In this document: piece by piece, positions 35,299-42,946 of the stretch
Position numbering within the stretch: the first letter of the stretch is position 1
How the letters are laid out: every line of letters begins with the position of its first letter
NCBI GenBank assembly: GCA_944323255.1
Contig: CALURU010000003.1
Span: 1-64,000 of the forward strand
DNA: 64,000 bases
Source: Candidatus Gastranaerophilales bacterium
Lineage (GTDB): Bacteria; Cyanobacteriota; Vampirovibrionia; Gastranaerophilales; Gastranaerophilaceae
Direction: 5' to 3'
The notes under the pieces: generated by a model
What the model was told of the DNA's origin: nothing
The model's input: only the letters and a program-made list of their open reading frames with translations
The model's database searches: none
Translations under genes and position numbers: made by a program

Positions 35299-37047
35299 TT
35301 ATGAGGTTACAATATTAAAATGCTTTACAATTCTATTATTAGGGTATGCAAAATACTTAATAAGCTTTTCTCTGTAATTTCTCCTAATACGCTTTATAGG
35401 GATAAACAAAGTACATAATTTACTAAGAGTACGTATACTCTTTACATAATAACTATTATGGTAGGCTTTCCAATACTCTCCTTCATACCTTTTTTCAAGA
35501 AACATGTGACATAAATATCTATCATAATATTCACACCAATGATATTTATCTTCCAAATTATATTTTTGAATAAAATAAACAAAATACTCTTCTAACTTGT
35601 TATTTCTATTACATAAAATACAAGCCCACATAATAATACGATATACCATGTATGATTTATCTATGCCATTTCTAAGCTCAAATTCGTAATCAAAAAAATG
35701 ATATTTCATATTAGGTAGTTTTAAACAATTTTCTGCAGTACAATCAAATGCGATTGATTTCAAAAATTTACAGTTTTGGTTAAATTGTAATAAAACTTCT
35801 CCTATAAAAATTTCTAATTCATTTAAAAATTTTTCTTCACTTGTTTGGTTTTGCAGTATACTTAAAATATTTGCCCCTGCTTCAAAGTTTAAAAATTGTT
35901 CTTTATAATGCAATTTCAAATCTAACCATTCTGGAGCCGGTATTGTTTCTCTTGTATCAACATATACTCTATTTGAATCTTTAAGTGTTAAAACTAAGTC
36001 ACAATCTGGGTTATTATATTTTGTACCCAGTATTTTCCTTTTTATTATTAGTTTATCTTTTTCCAATTCAAATTTAGTACATACAAGAGCACAATATCTA
36101 TCTATACAAATAATTCCTAATGTATTTTTCTTAAATCTGCATATTATATCTTTAAAATATTTTTCATAACTTGTAAAGTTATAATCTTCAAAATGAAAAT
36201 CGTAATTTTTAATATCTTCTTTAGGTAAAAATTTATTCATATACCCTATAACTAATTCCGGATATTTAAATACTAATTCTTTCCTAATTGTTAAAGATCT
36301 ATCACTTGTTCTAAAATGTAAATAATCTGTTTGTAAGTTTTTATCTACGCCCAAAATCAGGTTATTTTTGTTGATACTATAATAATTACTCGCAAAAATA
36401 AAAGGTCTAAATGTTTTTTGATATGGTATAAAAACATAATTAATTTCAGTTGAAAAAGCAAAATCCTTTAAAAAATCATTATAACTATTAGGCAAGTATT
36501 TCGCCCAATGTAGAGTCTCTTCTCTTGTTGCAAGAACTCCTAACAAGATTTTACACTTTTTAGATAATTCTTTCATAATGGATATTGCATAATTATATCC
36601 ATAACCTTTATAATAAGTGACCTCTTCTTGACATAAATGATGAATTACACTAAATAAAAAAATAAAATCGTATTCATCATCTTGAATATTTTTGACAAAA
36701 TCATAATCTAAAAATTCTTTTCTAAAATCTACTGAAAATTTATTTTCCCTATTTAGATATTTACATATAGCAATATTTTTTTCTTCCAGATCAATGCCGA
36801 CAACTTTACAGCCTAATTCCGCAGCTTTTAGAGAATAATAGCCCTGTGCACAACCAATATCCAGCACTTTAATTGTAGTTTTTCCTGTCAGTTTTTTATA
36901 TTGATTTATTATATCTGCAATTTTTTCACCATTTTTTATGGTATCAATTCCTAGTACTGTCTCATCATATTCCGGATGCCCGTATATATTTTGATATTGA
37001 CAGGGTAAATCCGATATTAATGTCTCTATATGTACTGTATTTTGCAT
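35299..37047 (-). CDS. SAM-dependent methyltransferase with large C-terminal domain
   Basis: The 582-aa protein has a class I methyltransferase domain near residues 50-190: VLDIGCAQGYYSLKAAELG, VVGIDLEE, then DDEYDFIFLFSVIHHL. The C-terminal ~350 residues are unassigned and include AFDCTAENCLKLPNMKYHFFDYEFEL, reminiscent of sugar-kinase-like or chain-terminator proteins such as WbdD, which fuse a methyltransferase to a kinase. The HxD kinase motif is not evident. It is very A+T-rich. It probably modifies or caps a surface glycan. Confidence 0.7.
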   Translation of the reverse strand: MQNTVHIETLISDLPCQYQNIYGHPEYDETVLGIDTIKNGEKIADIINQYKKLTGKTTIKVLDIGCAQGYYSLKAAELGCKVVGIDLEEKNIAICKYLNRENKFSVDFRKEFLDYDFVKNIQDDEYDFIFLFSVIHHLCQEEVTYYKGYGYNYAISIMKELSKKCKILLGVLATREETLHWAKYLPNSYNDFLKDFAFSTEINYVFIPYQKTFRPFIFASNYYSINKNNLILGVDKNLQTDYLHFRTSDRSLTIRKELVFKYPELVIGYMNKFLPKEDIKNYDFHFEDYNFTSYEKYFKDIICRFKKNTLGIICIDRYCALVCTKFELEKDKLIIKRKILGTKYNNPDCDLVLTLKDSNRVYVDTRETIPAPEWLDLKLHYKEQFLNFEAGANILSILQNQTSEEKFLNELEIFIGEVLLQFNQNCKFLKSIAFDCTAENCLKLPNMKYHFFDYEFELRNGIDKSYMVYRIIMWACILCNRNNKLEEYFVYFIQKYNLEDKYHWCEYYDRYLCHMFLEKRYEGEYWKAYHNSYYVKSIRTLSKLCTLFIPIKRIRRNYREKLIKYFAYPNNRIVKHFNIVTS

Positions 37048-37099
37048 TATCTCTCCTTTAACTGTTTTCTAACTTCCTGCTTTCCTGTATCGGAGGGGA

Positions 37100-37375
37100 T
37101 TACCCCTCCAATACATCAAGCGTATCCAAAATCCCTTGCAAAATGCTTATAAAGGTTTTGATATCCCTCGGAGAATAGCTGCCACTTCCAAAGGAAGAGA
37201 ATCCAACATCTCTAAATCTCTTATACTGAGAAGATTCATCACCATAAATACTCGAAATTAGAGTTAGTGCACGCTCTCTGGTTGCTTCTATCTCACTGTT
37301 ATTTTGAAAATTTTCAACATATTTGTTTAACTTTTCTTTGAAAATCTTTATACTTTCTCCTGTCAAATTTTTCAT
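37100..37375 (-). CDS. Small hypothetical protein in glycan operon
   Basis: The 91-aa helical, soluble protein is unrecognised (MKNLTGESIKIFKEKLNKYV start, ILQGILDTLDVLEG end). Its ribosome site GGAGAGG overlaps the end of the HAD gene, so it is cotranscribed. The stop codon lies within a GGAGGGG/CCCCTCC hairpin at 37088-37106. Confidence 0.65.
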   Translation of the reverse strand: MKNLTGESIKIFKEKLNKYVENFQNNSEIEATRERALTLISSIYGDESSQYKRFRDVGFSSFGSGSYSPRDIKTFISILQGILDTLDVLEG

Positions 37376-37377
37376 AA

Positions 37378-37755
37378 TTACCTCTCCTTTGCTTGTTTCA
37401 ATACTTGTTCTTTATCCATTTTTTCCCAGCCATCGAATTTTATCACCCTGTCGTCTATCGTGATATCAGCATTCGGCTTGCCGAAGAAAATCTCATCATA
37501 CTGGATGCCGTTCGCCTCCAGCCAGTCAAGAGTGATTTTACCCACATTCTTCATAACCTTACCCACGTTATGCCCCTGTGTCTGCATATTGCGGGCGGTA
37601 TTGATAATTATCGTATGCCCGTCCGCTTTCAAGCTGTCTATAAACTCCTTCGCCCCCGGCATGACTTTTACATCCGCATAACTCTCGTCAGGCTTCTTTA
37701 TCGTGCATATCGTTCCGTCTAAGTCAATACATATTCTGAGCTTTTTGTCTTCCAT
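37378..37755 (-). CDS. HAD-family phosphatase of capsule type
   Basis: The ~125-aa protein starts MEDKKLRICIDLDGTICTI, where DLDGT is HAD motif I. It continues with IINTARNMQTQGHNVGKVM (motif II area), GKPNADITIDDRVIKFDGW (motifs III/IV; DD). Small HADs of this kind sit in Campylobacter-type capsule loci. I chose the ATG at 37755 (behind AAAGGAC) rather than an upstream start at 37824 that would read into the G+C-rich tandem repeat. Confidence 0.82.
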   Translation of the reverse strand: MEDKKLRICIDLDGTICTIKKPDESYADVKVMPGAKEFIDSLKADGHTIIINTARNMQTQGHNVGKVMKNVGKITLDWLEANGIQYDEIFFGKPNADITIDDRVIKFDGWEKMDKEQVLKQAKER

Positions 37756-37800
37756 TCGTCTGTCCTTTTCTTTATCGTTTAATTCTTTATTCAATTTACT

Positions 37801-38012
37801 CCCCCCCCTTCGGTCTCCGACCACTTCCCCCTCAAGGGGGGCAGGTGCGGGACTTGTTTACTGGTTTTTCTTACCCCCCTTTCCCCTTCGGGTACTTCCC
37901 CCTCAAGGGGGGCAGGTGCGGGACTTGTTTACTGGTTTTTTCTTACCCCCCTTTCCCCTTCGGGTACTTCCCCCTCAAGGGGGGGGCAGGTGCGGGACTT
38001 GTTTACTTGTTT
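37801..38012. repeat. Three tandem G+C-rich palindromic repeat units
   Basis: Three units of 71-74 bp share CTTCCCCCTCAAGGGGGG then GCAGGTGCGGGACTTGTTTA. The GCAGG landmark recurs at 37841, 37912 and 37986. Units 2 and 3 are almost identical; unit 1 is diverged at its left end. A related palindrome lies inside coaBC (59500-59540) and a looser one inside uvrA. It fills the gap between the kinase-fusion gene and the HAD gene. Confidence 0.88.
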
Positions 38013-39703
38013 CATTCCCTCCGACTCACCGCCACCAGAGTTTTGCCCTCCGAAACTCCCGCCGACAAAGCTTTCTTCCCCCGTTCGATACTCAAGTTCA
38101 AAAGCTCCACCGCCTTCAGATAAAAAATCTTCTGTCTGCTGAAATTGTCCTTGTGCAGCGGAATCATTGAAAGAAACAACAATCCTTCTATAAACTTTAT
38201 TTCCTGTGGATTATAACCGTTTAATGCCGCATATTTATCGAAAATTCTCTCTAGTATTGAGTAATCCGCAGAAGTCTTAATTTCGTATTCAAAGCCTGTT
38301 TTATCCTCTTTTAGCTTGAAAAGTCCATGAACAATAAAATCATAAAGTCCCGCAACACTATGACGAAGTTTTGCAATATCATATCTCGGATCACCATATA
38401 TTGTCGGTTCAGCATTTAACCTCCCTCTCGGATCTATCAATTTGAAACAATAATTACTTGAATCAAAAAGGATATTTGAAAAACAGTAATCGCCATGAAT
38501 AATGGTTTCTGTTCCAGTTTTGCAGAGCTCTTGAACACAAATATCAATACCGTCTTTTAAAGAGGCAACTCCTCTGTATTTTTTGCCATTTATATATTCA
38601 AATTCTCGGTCTAAAACTTTGTTCCAGTAAGGATTTTGTTTTCTTAAATCCCCTAATCGCTCTTTTGTTTTATCGTAATAAAGCCATTTGAGTGCGTTTG
38701 GATTAGTTTCTGAAGTATAGTTTTCAAATTTCTTATGCAGATTGAACAGCAATTTGATAATATAATTCCAGTCCTCAAGATTAACCTCGCCGGACAAATA
38801 CAGTTCCTGCAAAGACGGATAGCCGTATAATTCCTGCGTTAAACTTGCAGAAGAATTATCTTTATTGAAACTTACAAATCTCGGCGTGAAAATTTTTAAA
38901 TCATCAGGCAGGTTAAGATACCAGAGGGCTTCATCTTCAAGTTTCTGAACTTTTGTACTGGTTTTGGTAAGTAGCCCGCATTCTGTATCAACAGATATTG
39001 AATTGAAACATCTGGCATTAAAAAGCATGTTTTTGGCTTTAATTAATCCCGATGTATGCCCCAAATCGTACCAGTCATCAATGAGTTTTGTTTTAAGTTT
39101 GTGTTTTTCCTGATACATAATCAGAGCAGTCGAAATCTCTTTTTTTAGCATTAATCTTGCCTTCACACAGCAATTCAGAAGATATTTTGTATCCGAAAAA
39201 GCGTAATATCCAACAAGTGCCTCTTTATCTGCAATGTCAATATTTTTCTCTTTGTCATAAAAATGTCCGTTTTTATCAACAAGGCACCAGTTATCAGACG
39301 TAGTAATATCTTTTGAAGTAAAAATTACATCTTGAGCGTCATCAATACTTTTAGGAATCATTGTGTCACCAAGCAGAACTCTTGTCGGCAAATTCGGATC
39401 AGCCTTTTTAAGAGCGTATTTTAATGAACTTAAAATATTCTTTTTACTGTTAACTTGAACAAGTGTTATTTCAAACTTTTCGCTTAAGATACTTTTTATA
39501 TAATCCAGAAGTTTATAATTATCATTGCAGACAACAATAATAAATTTATTCAATCCGTATGACTCTTTGAGGTTTTCAAGCTGTCTTAAAATAACAGATT
39601 TACCTCTCAGAGGCAAAAGTGCCAGAGAAGAATAAAACCCTACCGGCATGTTTTCGTTTTTAGTTTCTCCTCCAAACAGGAGGATATTGTTAAATTCTTG
39701 CAC
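38012..39703 (-). CDS. Nucleotidyltransferase-like / small-molecule kinase fusion
   Basis: The 563-aa two-domain protein has an N-terminal half with an NTP-transferase-like fold: LALLPLRGKSVILRQLENL, then TRVLLGDTMI at the metal-site position. The C-terminal half is an aminoglycoside/choline-kinase-like domain: GTETIIHGDYCFSNILFD (HxD...N catalytic loop) and FKLIDPRGRL (metal site, DPR instead of DFG). The start is GTG 39703 behind AGGAGG. With the nucleotidyltransferase and HAD next to it, this forms a pathway to an activated phospho-group for surface glycan decoration; the substrate is unknown. Confidence 0.8.
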   Translation of the reverse strand: MQEFNNILLFGGETKNENMPVGFYSSLALLPLRGKSVILRQLENLKESYGLNKFIIVVCNDNYKLLDYIKSILSEKFEITLVQVNSKKNILSSLKYALKKADPNLPTRVLLGDTMIPKSIDDAQDVIFTSKDITTSDNWCLVDKNGHFYDKEKNIDIADKEALVGYYAFSDTKYLLNCCVKARLMLKKEISTALIMYQEKHKLKTKLIDDWYDLGHTSGLIKAKNMLFNARCFNSISVDTECGLLTKTSTKVQKLEDEALWYLNLPDDLKIFTPRFVSFNKDNSSASLTQELYGYPSLQELYLSGEVNLEDWNYIIKLLFNLHKKFENYTSETNPNALKWLYYDKTKERLGDLRKQNPYWNKVLDREFEYINGKKYRGVASLKDGIDICVQELCKTGTETIIHGDYCFSNILFDSSNYCFKLIDPRGRLNAEPTIYGDPRYDIAKLRHSVAGLYDFIVHGLFKLKEDKTGFEYEIKTSADYSILERIFDKYAALNGYNPQEIKFIEGLLFLSMIPLHKDNFSRQKIFYLKAVELLNLSIERGKKALSAGVSEGKTLVAVSRRE

Positions 39704-40460
39704 AATTTCCTCCTTTTAAATATTCCTGAAGCTGCTCTGGTGTCCCGACGCAGTCAAAATGAGCAATATCATAAATCCCGATTTTATCTTTAGTTTTTCT
39801 CAGGTGATTATAGACATTTGACATGTAAAACTCGCCTTTCTGTATGTCGCTTTCTACAACCAGATCAATCACCGCATCTTTAAAATCTTCCAAATTTTTA
39901 AAATAATACATGCCGCAAATGGCATGGTCTGAAATAACCTCTTTTTCCCTTGTTTCTATTAAGAGACCTTTGTCATCGGCTTTTGCGTAAGAAAAACAAG
40001 GATTAGAGGATTTAAAGGTCAACAGGGCACCGCTTAAATCTCTGCTTCTTACAGATGTTACAAATTTAAAAACATCTTCATCGTTAAAAATATTATCCGA
40101 ATCGGCAAAAATAATATCGTATTTGAAATTTATTGCCTTATGTGCCGCAAGGGCAGTAATCGCAGCCCCCATAGTGAGTTTTGGAACAGTTACAATAGTT
40201 ATTTTGTATTTTTCCTGTAATTTCTCAACCTGATTTTTTTGTTCTGAAAGAAACTTTTCCTGCATTATCAATGTAAAAACGGCATTTATGCGTTTGAATG
40301 AGGCTAAAACGTGCTCAATCATCATTTTCCCGTCGAATTCAATAAACGGCTTTGGGACATCATATCCCGCAACGGCAAAGCGGCTTCCTGCACCTGCCAT
40401 AGGAATAACAACATTTATTGGATTATCTAAAGAATTATAATTAATACTAAAAACTTCCAT
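39690..40460 (-). CDS. Nucleotidyltransferase for surface glycan precursor
   Basis: The ~256-aa protein begins near MEVFSINYNSLDNPINVVIP, followed by MAGAGSRFAVAGYDVPKPF, the glycine-rich NTP motif with its basic residue, then FADSDNIF (metal-binding Asp) and GTPEQLQEYLK at the end. This is the sugar-phosphate/phospho-small-molecule nucleotidyltransferase family. The start ATG at 40460 lies 5 nt behind AAGGAGAG; an upstream in-frame ATG at 40484 would overlap the recombinase-like gene and lacks a good site. It overlaps the following fusion gene by 14 nt. Confidence 0.85.
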   Translation of the reverse strand: MEVFSINYNSLDNPINVVIPMAGAGSRFAVAGYDVPKPFIEFDGKMMIEHVLASFKRINAVFTLIMQEKFLSEQKNQVEKLQEKYKITIVTVPKLTMGAAITALAAHKAINFKYDIIFADSDNIFNDEDVFKFVTSVRSRDLSGALLTFKSSNPCFSYAKADDKGLLIETREKEVISDHAICGMYYFKNLEDFKDAVIDLVVESDIQKGEFYMSNVYNHLRKTKDKIGIYDIAHFDCVGTPEQLQEYLKGGNCARI

Positions 40461-40470
40461 TAAACTCTCC

Positions 40471-41001
40471 TTATAAAACAACACCTTCTCTGTATCTCAA
40501 ATTCATATTCTCGTCTACATCAATAAACTTGAGAGCCAGTTTTATATTTGTCTGATTAAATAACCACTGCAGATAAGATAAATCTTTGTACTTCATGTAA
40601 TAGTGATAGGCAAATGTCTTTCTCCAGGATGCAACAGAATACTTATTACTTAGCCCGAGTTCGGAGCAAACATTCTTAAATGCATAAAATACTGCTGTTC
40701 TGTGCAATTTTTCGCCATTAGAATTACTAAACAAATAGCTGCAAAGTTTTTGTCCGGAAATTACCTCTCTAATTAATTCAAGAATTTCATCATTCAATGG
40801 AACTGTCTTATTTTTCCCGATAGTCAAATATAACTTGTCTTTTACATCTTTAACTCTTAGATTAAGCAGGTCTATCAGATCCATTCCCGTATTAATAGCA
40901 AGCGTAAACATAAGGAGTTCACTCATTTGATTTTTCCTCCTGTACAAATCCTTTATAGATTCTATTTCCGCTTTATTTTTTATCGGTAAACTGATGCCCA
41001 C
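40471..41001 (-). CDS. Degenerate tyrosine recombinase, probably catalytically dead
   Basis: The 176-aa protein is homologous over its length to the recombinase at 41274-41816 and keeps the fold (LLMFTLAINTGMDLIDLLNL; VASWRKTFAYHYYMKYKDLSY). The catalytic residues are changed. The first Arg is Asp (GMDLIDLL against GLRISDIL), the HxxR His is lost (VASWRKT against THTLRKT), the later His is Gln (FNQTN against FNHCS) and the nucleophile Tyr is Phe (KFIDV against RYIGI). The frame is intact, which argues for retained function, for example DNA binding without cleavage. The start is GTG 41001 with a weak ribosome site. It directly precedes the glycan operon. Confidence 0.8.
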   Translation of the reverse strand: MGISLPIKNKAEIESIKDLYRRKNQMSELLMFTLAINTGMDLIDLLNLRVKDVKDKLYLTIGKNKTVPLNDEILELIREVISGQKLCSYLFSNSNGEKLHRTAVFYAFKNVCSELGLSNKYSVASWRKTFAYHYYMKYKDLSYLQWLFNQTNIKLALKFIDVDENMNLRYREGVVL

Positions 41002-41140
41002 TGCCGCCTGACTACTTTCCGAGAAAAACCTGACCTTTTCAAAAGACCCTTGATCTCTACATAATTACAAAATTGTTGAAGTATTAAATCTTGCTATTAA
41101 TACCGGTTTTTCATTGATTAATTTAAAAAATTGCGAAATA

Positions 41141-41246
41141 AATTCAACATAATGTTTTACAATTATATTGAATATTTTTACTTTGTGATATAATTATTAC
41201 AAAGTTTTTAAAGAACAATTCAACACAATTGTAATTATGTTGAATT
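41141..41246. repeat. 13-bp inverted repeat flanking a possible promoter
   Basis: AATTCAACATAAT (41141-41153) and its exact complement ATTATGTTGAATT (41234-41246) are 80 bp apart. An ATTGAA...TATAAT pair (41167-41194) lies between. Inversion would turn the promoter toward the dead recombinase and the glycan operon. Confidence 0.55.
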
Positions 41247-41254
41247 GTTTTTTT
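41216..41254 (+). terminator. Rho-independent terminator
   Basis: CAATTCAACA pairs with TGTTGAATTG (10 bp) and is followed by seven T. It could also end the convergent recombinase message less efficiently. Confidence 0.75.
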
Positions 41255-41273
41255 GTTGAATTATTGCTTAAGA

Positions 41274-41816
41274 TTACAGTACAAAATTATTGTAGCTTTC
41301 ATCAATCATATCTTGATCTATGCCAATATAACGGAGTGTAACCTGAGGAGAGCAATGATTAAAAATCTTCTGCAAAACCGCAACGTCTTTAAATTTTTGA
41401 TAATGGTGATATCCAAAAGTTTTTCTTAAAGTATGCGTTCCAATTTTATAATCAATTCCGGCTTTTCTGCAAGCAGTATTTACAATTCTGTAACACTGCG
41501 TACGTTCCATTCGATTATTAAAAACAGACAAAAATAACGGTTCATCGATATTACGATTCTGCGTAAATTTTGCAAACATTGGCTTCAGCTTTGAATTAAT
41601 CGGAAAACGTTTGTATTTTCCGGTTTTCTTTTCTGTAATACTTATGTAATCTTTGTTTCTAACATCAGAAACATTAAGATTTAAAATATCCGAGATTCTC
41701 AAACCGCAATTTGTACCGACAGTAAAAAGCAACAAATCACGCAAACTCTGTTTTCTTAAAATATTTTCTATTTTTTGTAAATCACTTTTCTTTCTTATTG
41801 GCTCAACAATATTCAT
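41274..41816 (-). CDS. Short tyrosine recombinase, catalytic residues intact
   Basis: The 180-aa site-specific recombinase is reduced almost to the catalytic domain. Catalytic residues are visible: Arg in TNCGLRISDILNL, Lys in TEKKTGKYKRF, HTLRKTFGYHHY (HxxR), His in FNHCSPQVTL and Tyr in RYIGID. It lacks the usual N-terminal core-binding domain, like other ~180-aa integrase-family proteins that act on inverted repeats or small elements. The ribosome site is AGGAGAAATAGT. It may act on the inverted repeats just downstream; that is inference. Confidence 0.88.
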   Translation of the reverse strand: MNIVEPIRKKSDLQKIENILRKQSLRDLLLFTVGTNCGLRISDILNLNVSDVRNKDYISITEKKTGKYKRFPINSKLKPMFAKFTQNRNIDEPLFLSVFNNRMERTQCYRIVNTACRKAGIDYKIGTHTLRKTFGYHHYQKFKDVAVLQKIFNHCSPQVTLRYIGIDQDMIDESYNNFVL

Positions 41817-42006
41817 ACTATTTCTCCTTTCCTAATTCTGTCAGGAATACTTTTGAAATAGTAAAAACCCCTCAAAATTTAAATCTTACAAATACATCAA
41901 ATAAAAATTATACCAAATCAACCTCTCAATCGCATAAAAAAATGCAGTAGAATATTGTCGGTCAGGCAAACCTGAAGTGTACCCCAGCCCAGGGTTATAT
42001 TAATAA

Positions 42007-42117
42007 AACAAAGTCTATTTCAGAGAAAATTTTTTTGAACATACAATTACCTCGGAAGAAAAAGAATTAAATAAGCAAATCAATTACCTCAATTACAATC
42101 CTGTAAAAAAGGTATTT
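42007..42117 (+). pseudogene. Remnant of a Y1 (IS200/REP-associated type) transposase C-terminus
   Basis: After two stop codons the frame reads NKVYFRENFFEHTITSEEKE, then LNKQINYLNYNPVKK. This matches the C-terminal signature of REP-associated tyrosine transposases (F-x-EH-x-I, an acidic-leucine helix, Y-x-x-NPVK). The catalytic HUH and Tyr parts are absent. The frame is broken at NPVKK by miniature element copy 2; after the right-hand direct repeat it continues PVKKTCK and a stop, so the insertion site can be read off. Confidence 0.75.
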
Positions 42118-42272
42118 ATGTCGCAGTTTACACTAAAAAAGCTAAAATTGACACCCTGAACTAATTTCGGAATCTTACCACCGGCAAGATTCCGAAATTA
42201 GTTCTAAATGACATTATAAATATATTTCAAGCATATTTTGTGTAAAGTTGTATATAAGTCCCGTAAAAAAGA
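42101..42272. repeat. Miniature inverted-repeat element, copy 2, with flanking direct repeats
   Basis: About 148 bp (42113-42260) matches the copies at 2979 and 47837. Its hairpin is perfect over 19 bp (42158-42176 with 42186-42204). The stem sequence GAACTAATTTCGG differs from copy 1 on both arms. The flanks CTGTAAAAAAGG (42101) and CCGTAAAAAAGA (42261) look like a target duplication. Confidence 0.88.
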
Positions 42273-42420
42273 CTTGTAAATAATGTAAAAGACTGGCAGC
42301 ATACTTCTTTTTACAAATTTGTAAAACAAGATTTATATAAAATGATTGAGAGAGTACAATTGATATTATAAATATTAAAGATTTAGATTTTGAATAGTCT
42401 TTATCTTTGTTATTTTTTAG

Positions 42421-42888
42421 CTACTTTGTTACTACAACTTCTTCCGGATGCTCCAATTCCCGTTTTATATCCTCTACAGACACGTGAAGAACCGGCGAGT
42501 TGTCATCTTTTTTTAAGTACACATCAACGATTCCCGATTGTACAATAAATCTTTTGCAAAGGATACAAATAAAGTTATGACCGTAAATATACATTGATGC
42601 GCCCATACACCTGTCCTGACCAGCCTGAATAATTGCATTTTGTTCCGCATGAATAGATCGGCAGGTTTCATAACAGGTTCCGGATGGAATGTTGTTTTTT
42701 ATCCTGTAGCACTCACCTCTTTCATAACAGGATTCAACACCTGAAGGCGTACCATTATAACCGGTTGCCTTAATTTTCTTGTCCTGACCGACAATTACCG
42801 CACCAACCTGAGCTCGTAAACAATTTGAACGGGATGAGCAGGTTTTTGCCATATCCAAAAAATAATCAGTCCACGATTTTATACCCAT
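42421..42888 (-). CDS. dCMP deaminase family protein
   Basis: The 155-aa zinc deaminase either converts dCMP to dUMP in pyrimidine supply or is a ComEB-like paralogue. The zinc motif is SIHAEQNAIIQ with the downstream Cys pair in ICILCKRF. An extra Cys-rich insertion (CYERGECYRIKNN...TCYETC) is typical of the dCMP deaminase/ComEB type. The ribosome site is GGAGG, 8 nt upstream. It is divergent from comF, 58 bp away. Confidence 0.92.
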   Translation of the reverse strand: MGIKSWTDYFLDMAKTCSSRSNCLRAQVGAVIVGQDKKIKATGYNGTPSGVESCYERGECYRIKNNIPSGTCYETCRSIHAEQNAIIQAGQDRCMGASMYIYGHNFICILCKRFIVQSGIVDVYLKKDDNSPVLHVSVEDIKRELEHPEEVVVTK

Positions 42889-42930
42889 ATCCGATACCTC
42901 CGGTTTATATTATACTTTAAAAACTTCGTA

Positions 42931-42939
42931 TGATATAAT
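42931..42939 (+). promoter_or_regulatory. Extended -10 promoter of comF-like gene
   Basis: TGATATAAT is followed by 7 nt and the ATG at 42947. No ribosome site fits between, so the start is probably leaderless. Confidence 0.6.
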
Positions 42940-42946
42940 TCTATTT

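Larger units (their letters stand above)
41002..41273. other. Intergenic region between two recombinases with TTCAACA repeats
   Basis: The gap holds several copies of TTCAACA/TGTTGAA. An exact 13-bp inverted repeat AATTCAACATAAT lies at 41141-41153 and 41234-41246. Between the arms is a plus-strand TATAAT at 41189-41194. A hairpin with T7 (41216-41254) terminates plus-strand transcription. It may be a recombinase target or simply a promoter/terminator region. Confidence 0.5.
41817..42420. other. Intergenic region with transposase remnant and miniature element
   Basis: No intact gene. The left part is A+T-rich with a small TCAGG/CCTGA hairpin near 41972-41985. The middle holds a transposase-derived fragment (42007-42117), into which miniature element copy 2 (42113-42260) is inserted. 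The right part (42273-42420) is featureless A+T-rich sequence. Confidence 0.6.

Noticed and set aside
37801-38012. CRISPR-like tandem repeats
   Set aside because: The three units are contiguous and nearly identical along their length. There are no unique spacers and no cas genes.
40460-40484. Upstream start of the nucleotidyltransferase at 40484
   Set aside because: The internal ATG at 40460 has AAGGAGAG at ideal spacing and removes the overlap with the recombinase-like gene.
40471-41816. Prophage or integron from paired recombinases
   Set aside because: No capsid, packaging, attC array or other phage genes are nearby; the surroundings are glycan and housekeeping genes.
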